Source: UBA3103 sp002365855
Lineage (GTDB): Bacteria; Bacillota; Desulfotomaculia; Desulfotomaculales; Pelotomaculaceae
NCBI GenBank assembly: GCA_030627625.1
Contig: DAOURR010000003.1
Span: 38,669-102,668, forward strand
Reading direction: 5' to 3'
Length of the DNA: 64,000 nucleotides
A model generated the notes under the pieces. It was given only the letters and a program-made list of their open reading frames with translations, did not search any database and was not told where the DNA came from. The first letter of the stretch is position 1. Each line of letters begins with the position of its first letter. Below, piece after piece: positions 32,766 to 40,893 of this stretch. Made by a program: the position numbers and the translations under genes.

Positions 32766-33683
32766 TTACCGGTAATGCCGGTTTAGCTCGGAGGCATACC
32801 GGGCCCCCACTGAGGAGGCATTTACTGCCAGCCACTCACTCAGTCGTGTCTTCCCCGTGGGAGGACCGGCTGAAACCAAAAGGCCCGCCATTAAGCCATC
32901 GACTTCTTCCCGGGTTAATACCACATCCCTGACAACGGCGCTGACCAACCTGGCTAGGAAAAGCGCCAGGCCCGGACTCAAATGCAATATCCTGGCCCTG
33001 CTGCCCACCTTTTCACGTATCAAATGCACCAAGTCATTAAACGTAAATATTTCCGGACCTACGGCATCAATAATCATATTTTTTTCGTTTTCAGCAGCGC
33101 GAACAACCAGTTCAGCCATATCTTCAACAAATATGGGCTGCAGTTTGTAATTACCCGGGCCTGGAACTGTAAACACGGGGAACCGCCTGAGCAGCCAGGC
33201 AATATTGTTGATAAGAATATCTTCATTACCGAAAATAACGGTCGGCCTGATAATAGCATGAGACATCCTGGAGTTAACAATGACATTTTCCAGAATTCCC
33301 TTCCCTTTGAAATAAGGCAGCGGCGAATTCATGGAGGCCTGGGTTATGCTGACATGCACAAACCTGTGAACGCCGGCGTCTTCAGCCGCTTTTATAAGTA
33401 TCTTGGTGTTGGCGACCGCTTTGTCGTAAGTGACCTGCCCGTAAGTAAAACGAACCCAGTAAGTGTTTATAAATGTGGTCGCTCCCCGCAAGCTCCTGGT
33501 TAATTCGGCCGGGTTTTCAAAATTTAACGGAGCAACACCGACACTACTACCAAAAGGATGCCGGCGTTTTGGGTGACCGGTAAGGGTCTTGACTTTTTTC
33601 CCCCTGTCCAGCAGCAGGCGTGTAATATATTTACCGGTGTAACCAAAAGCCCCGGTTATTGCATATAGCTCCTGATTATTCAT
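32766..33683 (-). CDS. NAD(P)-binding Rossmann-fold protein (NmrA/NDUFA9-like atypical SDR)
   Basis: 305 aa. The N-terminal YAITGAFGYTGKYITRLLLDRG is a TGxxGxxG dinucleotide-binding loop; AVIL-type segments (FVHVSITQASMNSPLPYFKGKG, HAIIRPTVIFGNEDILINNI) match the atypical SDR family a5/NDUFA9-like. The usual Tyr-x-x-x-Lys is YFKGK. The ATG at 33683 has GGAGG 8 bases upstream. It is 36 bases downstream of the GbsR-like regulator gene, likely its partner. Substrate unknown. Confidence 0.85.
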   Translation of the reverse strand: MNNQELYAITGAFGYTGKYITRLLLDRGKKVKTLTGHPKRRHPFGSSVGVAPLNFENPAELTRSLRGATTFINTYWVRFTYGQVTYDKAVANTKILIKAAEDAGVHRFVHVSITQASMNSPLPYFKGKGILENVIVNSRMSHAIIRPTVIFGNEDILINNIAWLLRRFPVFTVPGPGNYKLQPIFVEDMAELVVRAAENEKNMIIDAVGPEIFTFNDLVHLIREKVGSRARILHLSPGLALFLARLVSAVVRDVVLTREEVDGLMAGLLVSAGPPTGKTRLSEWLAVNASSVGARYASELNRHYR

Positions 33684-33719
33684 AATCGGCGCCTCCACAG
33701 GATTAATTCGATGCTTTAT

Positions 33720-34283
33720 TTACCCCTTGGGCATACCATATTCTTTATCCCCCTGCTTCACAGGGGCGAGCAGTTTGAACATCTCCGCCGCCGCTTTTAG
33801 CTGGTCGGAGTTCATAGTTGAAACAACCTCCACCACGCTATCCAGCAGGCGATAAAACTCCTGCAGCATATTCAAACGTTCCAGCACTGTATGCCTTTTA
33901 TTAGACGAATCCGCCTGCTTCGCCAGCTGTACACTTTCCTCCACCAGGAGAAAGGACTGGTCAAATTCTGGTTTGTGCCGCAACCCCAACACCGAACGGG
34001 TAATTTTATAAAAATCGGTCTCGGGCTCAAAAAACACCCTGCGGTCCCCTTTTTGCCAGGAACGCCGCACCATTCCCAGCTGCTCCAACTGGCGAATGGC
34101 GATGCTGACATTTCCTTTAGTTACTTGCAAGCTTTTTGCGATCTCTTCAAGAGAAACCGGTTCTGGGCTAAAATACAGCACAGCGTACATCTCCCCGGCT
34201 GTCTTGCCCAGTCCCCAAAAGGAGCTCTGACGCCCAAATGCCTGAATTAAAGCATTACGGGATTGCTCCAGATTACCATCCAC
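33720..34283 (-). CDS. GbsR/MarR family transcriptional regulator
   Basis: 187 aa from the GTG start. The winged-helix core (about 35-95, SLEEIAKSLQVTKGNVSIAIRQLEQLGMVRRSWQKGDRRVFF) matches the GbsR family. The consensus promoter at 34324-34352 would initiate around 34317, so the TTG at 34334 that opens the frame lies upstream of the promoter -10 and cannot be used; GTG 34283 has AGAGGTGG upstream. Its neighbour downstream is the SDR gene, probably its target. Effector unknown. Confidence 0.85.
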   Translation of the reverse strand: MDGNLEQSRNALIQAFGRQSSFWGLGKTAGEMYAVLYFSPEPVSLEEIAKSLQVTKGNVSIAIRQLEQLGMVRRSWQKGDRRVFFEPETDFYKITRSVLGLRHKPEFDQSFLLVEESVQLAKQADSSNKRHTVLERLNMLQEFYRLLDSVVEVVSTMNSDQLKAAAEMFKLLAPVKQGDKEYGMPKG

Positions 34284-34323
34284 CCAGGCCACCTCTTTAA
34301 AAGATTTAGTACGTTTTAAATGT

Positions 34324-34352
34324 ATTATATCCAATAAACATTACTAAAGCAA
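34324..34352 (-). promoter_or_regulatory. Promoter of the GbsR-like regulator
   Basis: -10 TATAAT (34324-34329), 17-base spacer, -35 TTGCTT (34347-34352) on the minus strand. It decides the start of the regulator gene (see 33720-34283). Confidence 0.7.
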
Positions 34353-34387
34353 CTTCTTTTTAGGTTCTAACGATTCAGACCGCTTGA

Positions 34388-34723
34388 TTAACTTCGCCAA
34401 CCCTGCCAAATCTCGGGATGATAGCCGATCGCAACCTTGTGTCCATCCCTTACAATCGGAGTTTTGAACAACAGCGGGAAGGCCAGCAGCATCTCCTCCG
34501 TGTCGTGGACAATATATTTTAAATTGCGTTTTGTATATTCCTTCCCCTCGGTATCAATAAGGTTTTCCAGACCCACCGCCGACTTGACCTTATCCAGTTC
34601 ACCCTTACTGAGACCTCGCACGGTCAGGTCAATATACTGGTAAGGAATGGCGCGCTCCTTAAAATACCGTTCTGCTTTCCTGGTATCCTGGCACCTTTTT
34701 ATACCGAATATCTGGATGTTCAT
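34388..34723 (-). CDS. ArsC/Spx family thioredoxin-fold protein
   Basis: 111 aa. MNIQIFGIKRCQDTRKAERY is the ArsC/Spx/YffB start with a single N-terminal Cys (CxxT, no CxxC), followed by LIDTEGKEYTKRNLKYIVHDTEEMLLAFPLLFKTPIVRDGHKVAIGY, where PIVR is the conserved cis-Pro/Arg segment. It may act as a redox or arsenate reductase-like enzyme or a transcription regulator; I cannot decide. ATG 34723 has GAGG 8 bases upstream, 10 bases past the ywbE stop, with which it forms a small operon. Confidence 0.85.
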   Translation of the reverse strand: MNIQIFGIKRCQDTRKAERYFKERAIPYQYIDLTVRGLSKGELDKVKSAVGLENLIDTEGKEYTKRNLKYIVHDTEEMLLAFPLLFKTPIVRDGHKVAIGYHPEIWQGWRS

Positions 34724-34733
34724 CCCTTCCGCC

Positions 34734-34928
34734 TCACTCAATAACTTCCTGAACTCTGCCCACTATTCCATTTTCCAAACGGACCTTTATCCCACGTTGG
34801 TGGACGGCGCTATTGGTAAGAATATCTTTTACTACACCATCAGTTACCTGCCCGGTACGCTGATGCTGTTTTTGAACAATTTTAACCCTGCATCCCTGTT
34901 TAACATTCTTTCGCTGAGTACCATTCAT
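34734..34928 (-). CDS. ywbE: YwbE family protein (DUF2196)
   Basis: 64 aa. NGTQRKNVKQGCRVKIVQKQHQRTGQVTDGVVKDILTN, then SAVHQRGIKVRLENGIVGRVQEV, is the YwbE/DUF2196 pattern. The family is a tiny, widely conserved cytoplasmic protein of unknown function. The ATG is preceded by AAAGGAAAA. It is followed after 10 bases by the ArsC-like gene. Confidence 0.85.
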   Translation of the reverse strand: MNGTQRKNVKQGCRVKIVQKQHQRTGQVTDGVVKDILTNSAVHQRGIKVRLENGIVGRVQEVIE

Positions 34929-35000
34929 AGCAATTTTCCTTTTAAAGTATATTTTGGCAACACTGATATTTATTATATCTCATCCACAGGTGTCTATGTC

Positions 35001-35028
35001 AAAAAAAAGCGCCTCTTTACAAGACGCC
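35001..35028 (-). terminator. Terminator after the HisKA-like fragment gene
   Basis: On the minus strand GGCGTCTT and AGAGGCGC form a stem with G-U pairs, followed by T8 and then GACATAGACACCTGT. A similar terminator with the same ATAGACACCTGT tail lies at 42363-42395. Confidence 0.7.
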
Positions 35029-35065
35029 AAATAAACGCCATAGCTTAGGTTTCCGTTACCGCAAC

Positions 35066-35353
35066 CTAATGCAGTTTAATATTACTTGTTTTGGTAAAAA
35101 GGTGCTCCATACCTGCAGGGATATCTTTACCAGAGCTATCGCCTTCGCAATCACTTCCTTTATCGTTGATATAAAGGTCAGTTACTATATTAGTAAGGCA
35201 GGTTATTTTATCGGTCTGTTTGAGGATTAACGCGAGGTACCTTGCCGCCCATTTATTATGATCGCACTCTAACGCCAACTGCGCATAGCCTCTAATTACA
35301 GCAATATTCTCATTAAGCTCTAAAAGCATCCATTTAAGTTCATCCTTTTTCAT
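35066..35353 (-). CDS. Orphan histidine-kinase dimerisation (HisKA-like) fragment lacking the phospho-accepting His
   Basis: 95 aa. LKWMLLELNENIAVIRGYAQLAL, followed by a second helix YLALILKQTDKITCLTNIVTDL, closely follows the DHp hairpin of sensor kinases (MSHELNQPLAAIRGYAQL-type, then YLxxIxxxxxRLxxLxxDLLD). The position of the phospho-accepting His is a Leu (MLLELN instead of xSHELN), and there is no ATP-binding domain. The ORF is intact with GGGAGG about 12 bases upstream of the ATG and its own terminator. It could be a dominant partner of a real kinase, a Spo0B-like scaffold without the His, or a remnant. Confidence 0.6.
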   Translation of the reverse strand: MKKDELKWMLLELNENIAVIRGYAQLALECDHNKWAARYLALILKQTDKITCLTNIVTDLYINDKGSDCEGDSSGKDIPAGMEHLFTKTSNIKLH

Positions 35354-35610
35354 ATCACGGCTCGACCTCCCTTGATTTTATATATCTTTAAACGACTTAT
35401 AAAACAATACCTGATAAGAATTAAGTTTTTATTAGCAAGATCTTTCTTTTTCCTTAATTTTTCAGAATATGGATCAACTGGTTGGCAAAGGAAGTGCGGC
35501 CTTAAATAAAACCTGCTAATAACCTGTGGCTTATTGCCCGCCAGGGTACTTCTGTGAAAATACTTTTTGATAGCTTAGCAACATAGGTGCCCGGTACATG
35601 ATGCGCCCTG

Positions 35611-37212
35611 CTAACTACCTGCAATAATAGTTTCCTCGGGTAATCGGCCTTGTTTCTTCTTCCCGCGTTTTTGAATCCAGTCATCGAATATACTATAAAC
35701 AACCGGCACCAGAATTAAAGTTATAAAAGTGGACACCAGGAGCCCGCCTATAACTACCGTAGCCAGGGGAGCATTAGTCTCTCCTCCTTCACCTAGCCCC
35801 AAAGACATGGGCACCATAGCCAAAATGGTAGTTAAAGCAGTCATTAATATGGGCCGCAGCCTGGTCCCCCCTGCTTCAATAATTGCTTCATTCTTGTCCA
35901 TGCCGGATTCCCGCAACTTTTTAAGGTAATCAATTAATATAATGGCGTTAGATACAACTATACCAGCTAACATTATTATTCCTATAAAAGCGTTTACACT
36001 AAAACTCATTCCCGTTATTAGCAACGCCAGTATTACCCCAATAATGGCAGTAGGCATAGATAACATGATTACAAAAGGATCAGAAAACGATTCATATTGC
36101 ACTACCATTACCACATATACCAGGAGAATCGCCAGCAATAATGCTATTAACAAGCCGGAGAAACTTTCAGCCATGGATTGGCTGTCCCCGCCCAATTTTA
36201 TTTCGTAACCGCTGGGCAAGGGAAGCTGTTTTAATTCCCTTTGTATATCCTCCATGACACTATTCAAATCTCGATTAAAAAGCTCTCCGGTAATAGTTGC
36301 CTGACGCACCTGGTCTGCCCGGCTTATTTGTACAGGCCCCCGAGACAATTCAAAAGTGGTTAATTCTTTTAAATCAACCGGTGTTCCCTGAGAGGTTAGT
36401 ATTTTCAAACCGGCAAGAGACTCCAGGGTCTGGGCCTGGTTATTCTTACTGAATACTCTTACATCTATCTCTTTTCCATCACTGCGGTAAGTGGTAGCAA
36501 CAACTCCATCAATGGCATTCTTGATTTCTGACGTAATTTGGGCCGGAGTAAATCCATAATCCACTGCTCGCTGGCGATTTATTCTTATTTGCACTTCCGG
36601 GTCGCCACTTGTTAACGAAGAAGCAACTTCCCTGGTTCCCGGAACCTGCCGCACAATACTTTCTACCTGGGAGGCTATTTCCTTTAAGGTATCCAAATCA
36701 TTTCCCTGAACAGCTAAGTTTATAGCTCCTCCCGAACCCATACTTCCGAACATGCTGGTGTCTATGCTCACCGTAGTTTTAACACCGGAGATATCAACCA
36801 GGCTATTTCTTATTTCATCTGCAACCTGCTGCACGCTATCCTTTCGCTGGCTTTGGGGCACTAGTTTTAAGGAAATTGCAGCTTCATTTACTGATGAACT
36901 CATGGACATACGTCCGGAACTGCCGATGCTGGTAAAAACTACATCAACATTGGGATTAGCCAGGAGTACATCTTCAATCTGAATAGTCATTTTCTCCATA
37001 TCATCTATTAAAGTTCCCTTATCAGCCTCAACACGGATAGAAATTTGACCGGAATCGGAAGCAGGCATGAATTCGGCTCCAATAAATGGTACTCCTATCA
37101 ATGACAAGACCATTATACCTGTGACACTGAAGACCACTAATCGACGGTGACTAAGTGCCCATTTAATAATTATTTTATATCTTACTCCCAGATTATCCAG
37201 TTGGTTGCCCAT
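35611..37212 (-). CDS. RND efflux transporter, C-terminal half (frameshifted)
   Basis: 533 aa, the second half of an AcrB/SwrC-type RND pump. TM7 (about 24-44), the PN2/PC1 porter region (GGAINLAVQGNDLDTLKEIA, VQIRINRQRAVDYGFTP), then TM8-TM12 (LLIALLLAILLVYVVMVVQYESFSDPFVIMLSMP, GIVVSNAIILIDYLKKLR, RLRPILMTALTTILAMVPM). The reading frame continues without a stop upstream of this ATG to the A6 run at 37253-37258, where it meets the N-terminal half in the previous frame. The intact product would be about 1040 aa. Confidence 0.85.
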   Translation of the reverse strand: MGNQLDNLGVRYKIIIKWALSHRRLVVFSVTGIMVLSLIGVPFIGAEFMPASDSGQISIRVEADKGTLIDDMEKMTIQIEDVLLANPNVDVVFTSIGSSGRMSMSSSVNEAAISLKLVPQSQRKDSVQQVADEIRNSLVDISGVKTTVSIDTSMFGSMGSGGAINLAVQGNDLDTLKEIASQVESIVRQVPGTREVASSLTSGDPEVQIRINRQRAVDYGFTPAQITSEIKNAIDGVVATTYRSDGKEIDVRVFSKNNQAQTLESLAGLKILTSQGTPVDLKELTTFELSRGPVQISRADQVRQATITGELFNRDLNSVMEDIQRELKQLPLPSGYEIKLGGDSQSMAESFSGLLIALLLAILLVYVVMVVQYESFSDPFVIMLSMPTAIIGVILALLITGMSFSVNAFIGIIMLAGIVVSNAIILIDYLKKLRESGMDKNEAIIEAGGTRLRPILMTALTTILAMVPMSLGLGEGGETNAPLATVVIGGLLVSTFITLILVPVVYSIFDDWIQKRGKKKQGRLPEETIIAGS

Positions 37213-37244
37213 CTGGTCTACAGCCTTTATGAAACTGCCTTTGC

Positions 37245-38744
37245 CTAATTTCTTTTTTCCATAGCTTCATCGGTCAACATCCGGGAAGAAAGAAAAGGTA
37301 CAATAGTTAAAGCTACCAGCAGGGAACATAATATGGCCAAACACAGTGTTAAAGCCATGGGTTTAAATAAGATGCCTGCTATTCCTTCCGTCATACCAAT
37401 AGGTATAAATACTGCCATCAAAGTCAGAGTAGTAGCTAAAACTGCCCCGCCTACTTCAGTAGTACCTTTCAAAGCTGCTTCATAAGGTGATAATCCCAAG
37501 GTGCGGTGACGATAAATATTTTCAAATACTACAATGGAGTCGTCTACCATACGGCCTATGCCTAAAGCCAAACCACCTAAAGTGATGATGTTAAGAGTAC
37601 TGCCGGTATAGAAAAGCAATATAAAGGTAGCTATTATTGACAGAGGTATGGCGGTAAAAACAACCATGGTACTGCGGATATTGCGTAAAAACAACAGTAT
37701 TACGAGCACCGCGAATATTGCTCCTACACCCATGGTTCTGGCCGTAGCGTTTATGGAACTCTGAATATATTCTGATTGGTCCATAACCACTTCTACTTCC
37801 AGATCCACAGCCAGTTCGCTTTTAATTTTCTCTATTTCCTTTTTAACAGCTGTACAGGCATCTACAGTGTTAGCGTCAGTTTCTTTTTGACAGTGTATTC
37901 CTACAGCATATTTTCCTCCCGTACGTGTAATTTGTTTTACATCCTTATAACCTTCACTAATTTCGGCTATATCTTTTAGAAAAATCTTATTCCCGGTTCC
38001 GGTGACAATAGCCACTTCCCCAATATCATCTAAACTCTCAAATTCCTGGAGACTGCGAACAAAGTAGTCTCTTTCACCATAAGAAACGCTGCCACTTGAA
38101 GTGTTATAGTTTTCTGAACGGAGGTAAGATGTTATTTGGCTCAAAGTTAACCCATAATTTTCGGCTTTTACCGGGTCAACTTCCACCTTTACTTCTTTTT
38201 CCCTGCCTCCGGTAATAGTTACTGAAGATACTTCCGGTATTCTCAATAGCTGCGGTTCAATTTCGTCTTCGGCCAACTGTTGAAGATCAGCCAGGGATAG
38301 ATCACTGTCAATAGTAAGCTGTATTACCGGCATCATATTAGGATCCATTTTCACTATCATGGGTTTGCTTACCCCATCAGGCAACCTGCTATCTACCAGG
38401 GCAACTTGATCTCTAATACTAATCATAGCCGAGTCCATATTGGTGCCATAATCGAACATAATAACAACCGTGGAAGATCCGGAACTAGAGGTGGAGTTGA
38501 TCGTGTCTATGCCGCTTACGGAACCTATAACACCTTCCATCATTTTGGTTACTTGCTCTTCAACTTCTTCCGGCCCTGCACCGGTATAAGTAGTTATAAC
38601 TGCTGCCACCGGTAAATCCATTTGCGGCAGGAGGTCTATAGGCAGCTTGGCCAAGTTTAAAAAGCCTAGAATAATGATGGTGGCTACCAGCACAATCATA
38701 CTGGCAGGCCTGCATACTGCAAATTGTGCTATTTTCTTAATCAT
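37245..38744 (-). CDS. RND efflux transporter, N-terminal half (frameshifted)
   Basis: 499 aa. TM1 (about 13-32), porter domains PN1/PN2 (TYTGAGPEEVEEQVTKMMEG, EVKVEVDPVKAENYGLTLSQI) and TM2-TM6 (LVILLFLRNIRSTMVVFTAIPLSIIATF, GGLALGIGRMVDDSIVVFENI with the family's D-rich helix; IGRMVDDSIVV). The protein stops after MEKRN at TAG 37245-37247. One extra base in GGAAAAAAGAAATTAG would join it to the downstream frame. Transporters of this class expel drugs and lipids with the proton gradient, together with the adaptor (38744-39877). GGAGG is 8 bases upstream of the ATG. Confidence 0.85.
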   Translation of the reverse strand: MIKKIAQFAVCRPASMIVLVATIIILGFLNLAKLPIDLLPQMDLPVAAVITTYTGAGPEEVEEQVTKMMEGVIGSVSGIDTINSTSSSGSSTVVIMFDYGTNMDSAMISIRDQVALVDSRLPDGVSKPMIVKMDPNMMPVIQLTIDSDLSLADLQQLAEDEIEPQLLRIPEVSSVTITGGREKEVKVEVDPVKAENYGLTLSQITSYLRSENYNTSSGSVSYGERDYFVRSLQEFESLDDIGEVAIVTGTGNKIFLKDIAEISEGYKDVKQITRTGGKYAVGIHCQKETDANTVDACTAVKKEIEKIKSELAVDLEVEVVMDQSEYIQSSINATARTMGVGAIFAVLVILLFLRNIRSTMVVFTAIPLSIIATFILLFYTGSTLNIITLGGLALGIGRMVDDSIVVFENIYRHRTLGLSPYEAALKGTTEVGGAVLATTLTLMAVFIPIGMTEGIAGILFKPMALTLCLAILCSLLVALTIVPFLSSRMLTDEAMEKRN

Positions 38745-39877
38745 CAGGCAGTTCCTCCATCATCGGTCTTTAAGAGAGTATCCTGGTTGATGAGAGTATT
38801 CCCTTTGGTGACCACCCTTTGATCTTTCTCAAGTCCCTCTACGATTTCTACATATTTGCCGTCAGTTATGCCAATTTCAACCTGGACTTCACAGGCTCTG
38901 CTCTCATCGGTAACTATATAAACAGAACTCCGGCCTTCCTCAGGAATAACGGCAATCAAAGGTATGCCCAGAACATCGTGTTTTTTAAGTGTGGCTATCT
39001 TAATGTCGGCAAACATGCCTGATTTAATCCGGCCTTCCACATTGGGCAGTGTGATGGTCACCGGATAACTATGAGAGCCGGCCCTGGAGATTGTAGCCAC
39101 GTTTTTTACCAGGCCCGTAATTGGGTCAGAGCCAATGGCATTTATTACTACTTCAACATCACTCCCCGGTTCAACAAAACTAATATCTGACTCTCCTACC
39201 ATAATTTCTACTATTAATTCGCCGGTATTATTTACAGCTGCCACCGGGGTTTGCTGACTGGTAACATCTCCAACTGAAACATCTATACGCCCCACTACTC
39301 CATCTATGGGGGAGGTTATTTGGTAGTTTTTCATCTGCTGCTCCAGGGCGGCCAGAGCTGCTTCAACCTGGGCTACACTGGCTTCCACCGTTCCGCTGCG
39401 CAAAGATTCATATTGATCTTGAGCTGCTTCCAACTCCTTATTAGTAGCTACTCCAGCCTCATGCAGTATTTGAATTCGCTCTAAATTGCGCCTGGCAGAT
39501 TCTAGTTGTATTTCACTGGAGGTTTGGGCGGCTTTAGCAGATGCCAGGCCGGCTTGAGCTTGTTTAACAGAAGACTCAATATCACTCCCGTCCAAAGTAA
39601 AAAGCAGTTGACCGGCTTTAACCTGCTGGCCGGGTTCCACATGGACGGCAACTACCCTGCTTGATACTTTTGGTATTATGGAGGTTTCATTGCTACCCTT
39701 CACACGGCCTGAAAAACTGGCATATTTGCTAATATTCATAATTTGCACCTCTGCGGTATCCACCATCAGGGCATTTTCCGTAACTACTGGCGCAGAATTA
39801 CTGCCACAACCTCCTAGAGCTATAACCATTTGTAACATCAATACAATCACTAATACGCTTCGATATAATCCGTTCAT
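38744..39877 (-). CDS. RND efflux periplasmic adaptor (HlyD/AcrA family lipoprotein)
   Basis: 377 aa. The N-terminal signal ends in the lipobox ALGGC (Cys 24), giving a membrane-anchored lipoprotein. The biotinyl-lipoyl-like halves (VVAVHVEPGQQVKAGQLLFTLDG; IDGVVGRIDVSVGDVTSQQTPV) surround a coiled-coil hairpin (about 100-165), followed by the beta-barrel (DVEVVINAIGSDPITGLVKN) and membrane-proximal domains. AGGAGGGG precedes the ATG. The stop overlaps the RND start (TGATG), an indicator of coupled translation. The TetR gene is upstream. Confidence 0.93.
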   Translation of the reverse strand: MNGLYRSVLVIVLMLQMVIALGGCGSNSAPVVTENALMVDTAEVQIMNISKYASFSGRVKGSNETSIIPKVSSRVVAVHVEPGQQVKAGQLLFTLDGSDIESSVKQAQAGLASAKAAQTSSEIQLESARRNLERIQILHEAGVATNKELEAAQDQYESLRSGTVEASVAQVEAALAALEQQMKNYQITSPIDGVVGRIDVSVGDVTSQQTPVAAVNNTGELIVEIMVGESDISFVEPGSDVEVVINAIGSDPITGLVKNVATISRAGSHSYPVTITLPNVEGRIKSGMFADIKIATLKKHDVLGIPLIAVIPEEGRSSVYIVTDESRACEVQVEIGITDGKYVEIVEGLEKDQRVVTKGNTLINQDTLLKTDDGGTA

Positions 39878-40034
39878 CCGGGGTACCCCTCCTAATTGAC
39901 TTGTTGGCTTGTTAATTGACTCACAATTGAATTGAAAGCAAATATTAATTTAGCTTAAATATCAGTAATGTTTGAGACAGCTGGAATAATATGCTGCAAA
40001 TTCTTAAACCCATAAAGTAGCCCTTTCTTGCCTT

Positions 40035-40622
40035 CTATCCGCCACAACCTTTTTGATTATTCTTATTTTTTCTTATTTCGCTTTCAGGACTGATAGTCCC
40101 GTACATGAACACTTTCCAGAACTCTTTAAGGATCTGGTCCGTATTTAAATCACTGGTGTCAATATTGAACAACGCATCCACACAGGTTTGCATAATGATC
40201 TCAAGCATGTCAAGATCTATATCTGGCCTGATATTTCCACTGACCACTCCCTGCTCCATAAATTGTTTTCTGTGTTGTGAAAGAAATTTTTGCATATCCA
40301 TGACTTTTTTCCATTCATCCGGGAAATGTTTTTTAAGTTCAAAGGCCAGTTGATCGTTATTTGACGGTCCCTCGCTGATAATCGCCGTCATTTTATCCAG
40401 CCAGGTACATTCGGCTGTTAGAATTTTAAGGATTTTTTCTTTTTCCGCCTCAATAAAGCTCGTACAAACAGCGCTGATAATATCGTCTTTTCCAGCAAAG
40501 TACTTGTATATTGTTTTACTGCTGATACTCAGGTCTGAAGTAATATCTCCTATCGTAAATCTCCGGAACCCGTATTTATGGATTTGCTCCACGGCTGATT
40601 GTATAATTCTTTCTCTCATCAT
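40035..40622 (-). CDS. TetR family transcriptional regulator
   Basis: 195 aa. The N-terminal helix-turn-helix RERIIQSAVEQIHKYGFRRFTIGDITSDLSISSKTIYKYFAGKDDII is a typical TetR_N domain; the C-terminal domain (about 70-190) is the ligand-binding part and is not closely recognised. ATG 40622 is preceded by GGGGGTGATC; a further upstream ATG at 40634 falls in the ribosome binding site. An operator-like palindrome (40698-40719) next to its promoter suggests autoregulation. It is upstream of the efflux genes and probably represses them. Confidence 0.92.
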   Translation of the reverse strand: MMRERIIQSAVEQIHKYGFRRFTIGDITSDLSISSKTIYKYFAGKDDIISAVCTSFIEAEKEKILKILTAECTWLDKMTAIISEGPSNNDQLAFELKKHFPDEWKKVMDMQKFLSQHRKQFMEQGVVSGNIRPDIDLDMLEIIMQTCVDALFNIDTSDLNTDQILKEFWKVFMYGTISPESEIRKNKNNQKGCGG

Positions 40623-40663
40623 GATCACCCCCATGGAAAATAAATAATTTTCCTTATTTTCCT

Positions 40664-40692
40664 ATACTAGCATTCACACCCATCGTGGTCAA
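40664..40692 (-). promoter_or_regulatory. tetR promoter
   Basis: -35 TTGACC (40687-40692), 17-base spacer, -10 TAGTAT (40664-40669) on the minus strand, directly beside the palindrome at 40698-40719. Confidence 0.6.
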
Positions 40693-40697
40693 GCTTA

Positions 40698-40719
40698 AAT
40701 TTGGTACGGGCACCAAATT
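40698..40719. promoter_or_regulatory. Operator-like palindrome beside the tetR promoter
   Basis: AATTTGGTACG/GGCACCAAATT: an inverted repeat in which 9 of 11 positions are symmetrical, starting 5 bases upstream of the -35 box. The size and symmetry suit a TetR dimer site. No second copy was found upstream of the adaptor gene, so whether the operon shares this control is open. Confidence 0.55.
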
Positions 40720-40893
40720 ATTGCGTTTATTTAAGGCCTTACATTAACACCTCAACGAAAAGCCTGTCATAAAAGTTTGTTTTGATTTGTTATATTAATT
40801 GAGGGTTATATTGCCCCCGATTCTCGTTTAAGGAGGTGAGCGCCGAGTACGCGGAGAATATAGAATAAAATAACTCAGAATAGGGGTGGTATC

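Noticed and set aside
37253..37258. Canonical -1 programmed frameshift site A_AAA_AAG
   Set aside because: The heptamer exists but its phase does not match the zero frame, so I treat programmed shifting as only one option; see the RND finding.
40829..40860. Perfect AAGGAGGTGAG followed by a ten-codon GTG ORF before the stalk-domain gene
   Set aside because: Too short to support as a gene; a leader peptide is possible, but no regulatory stem follows clearly.
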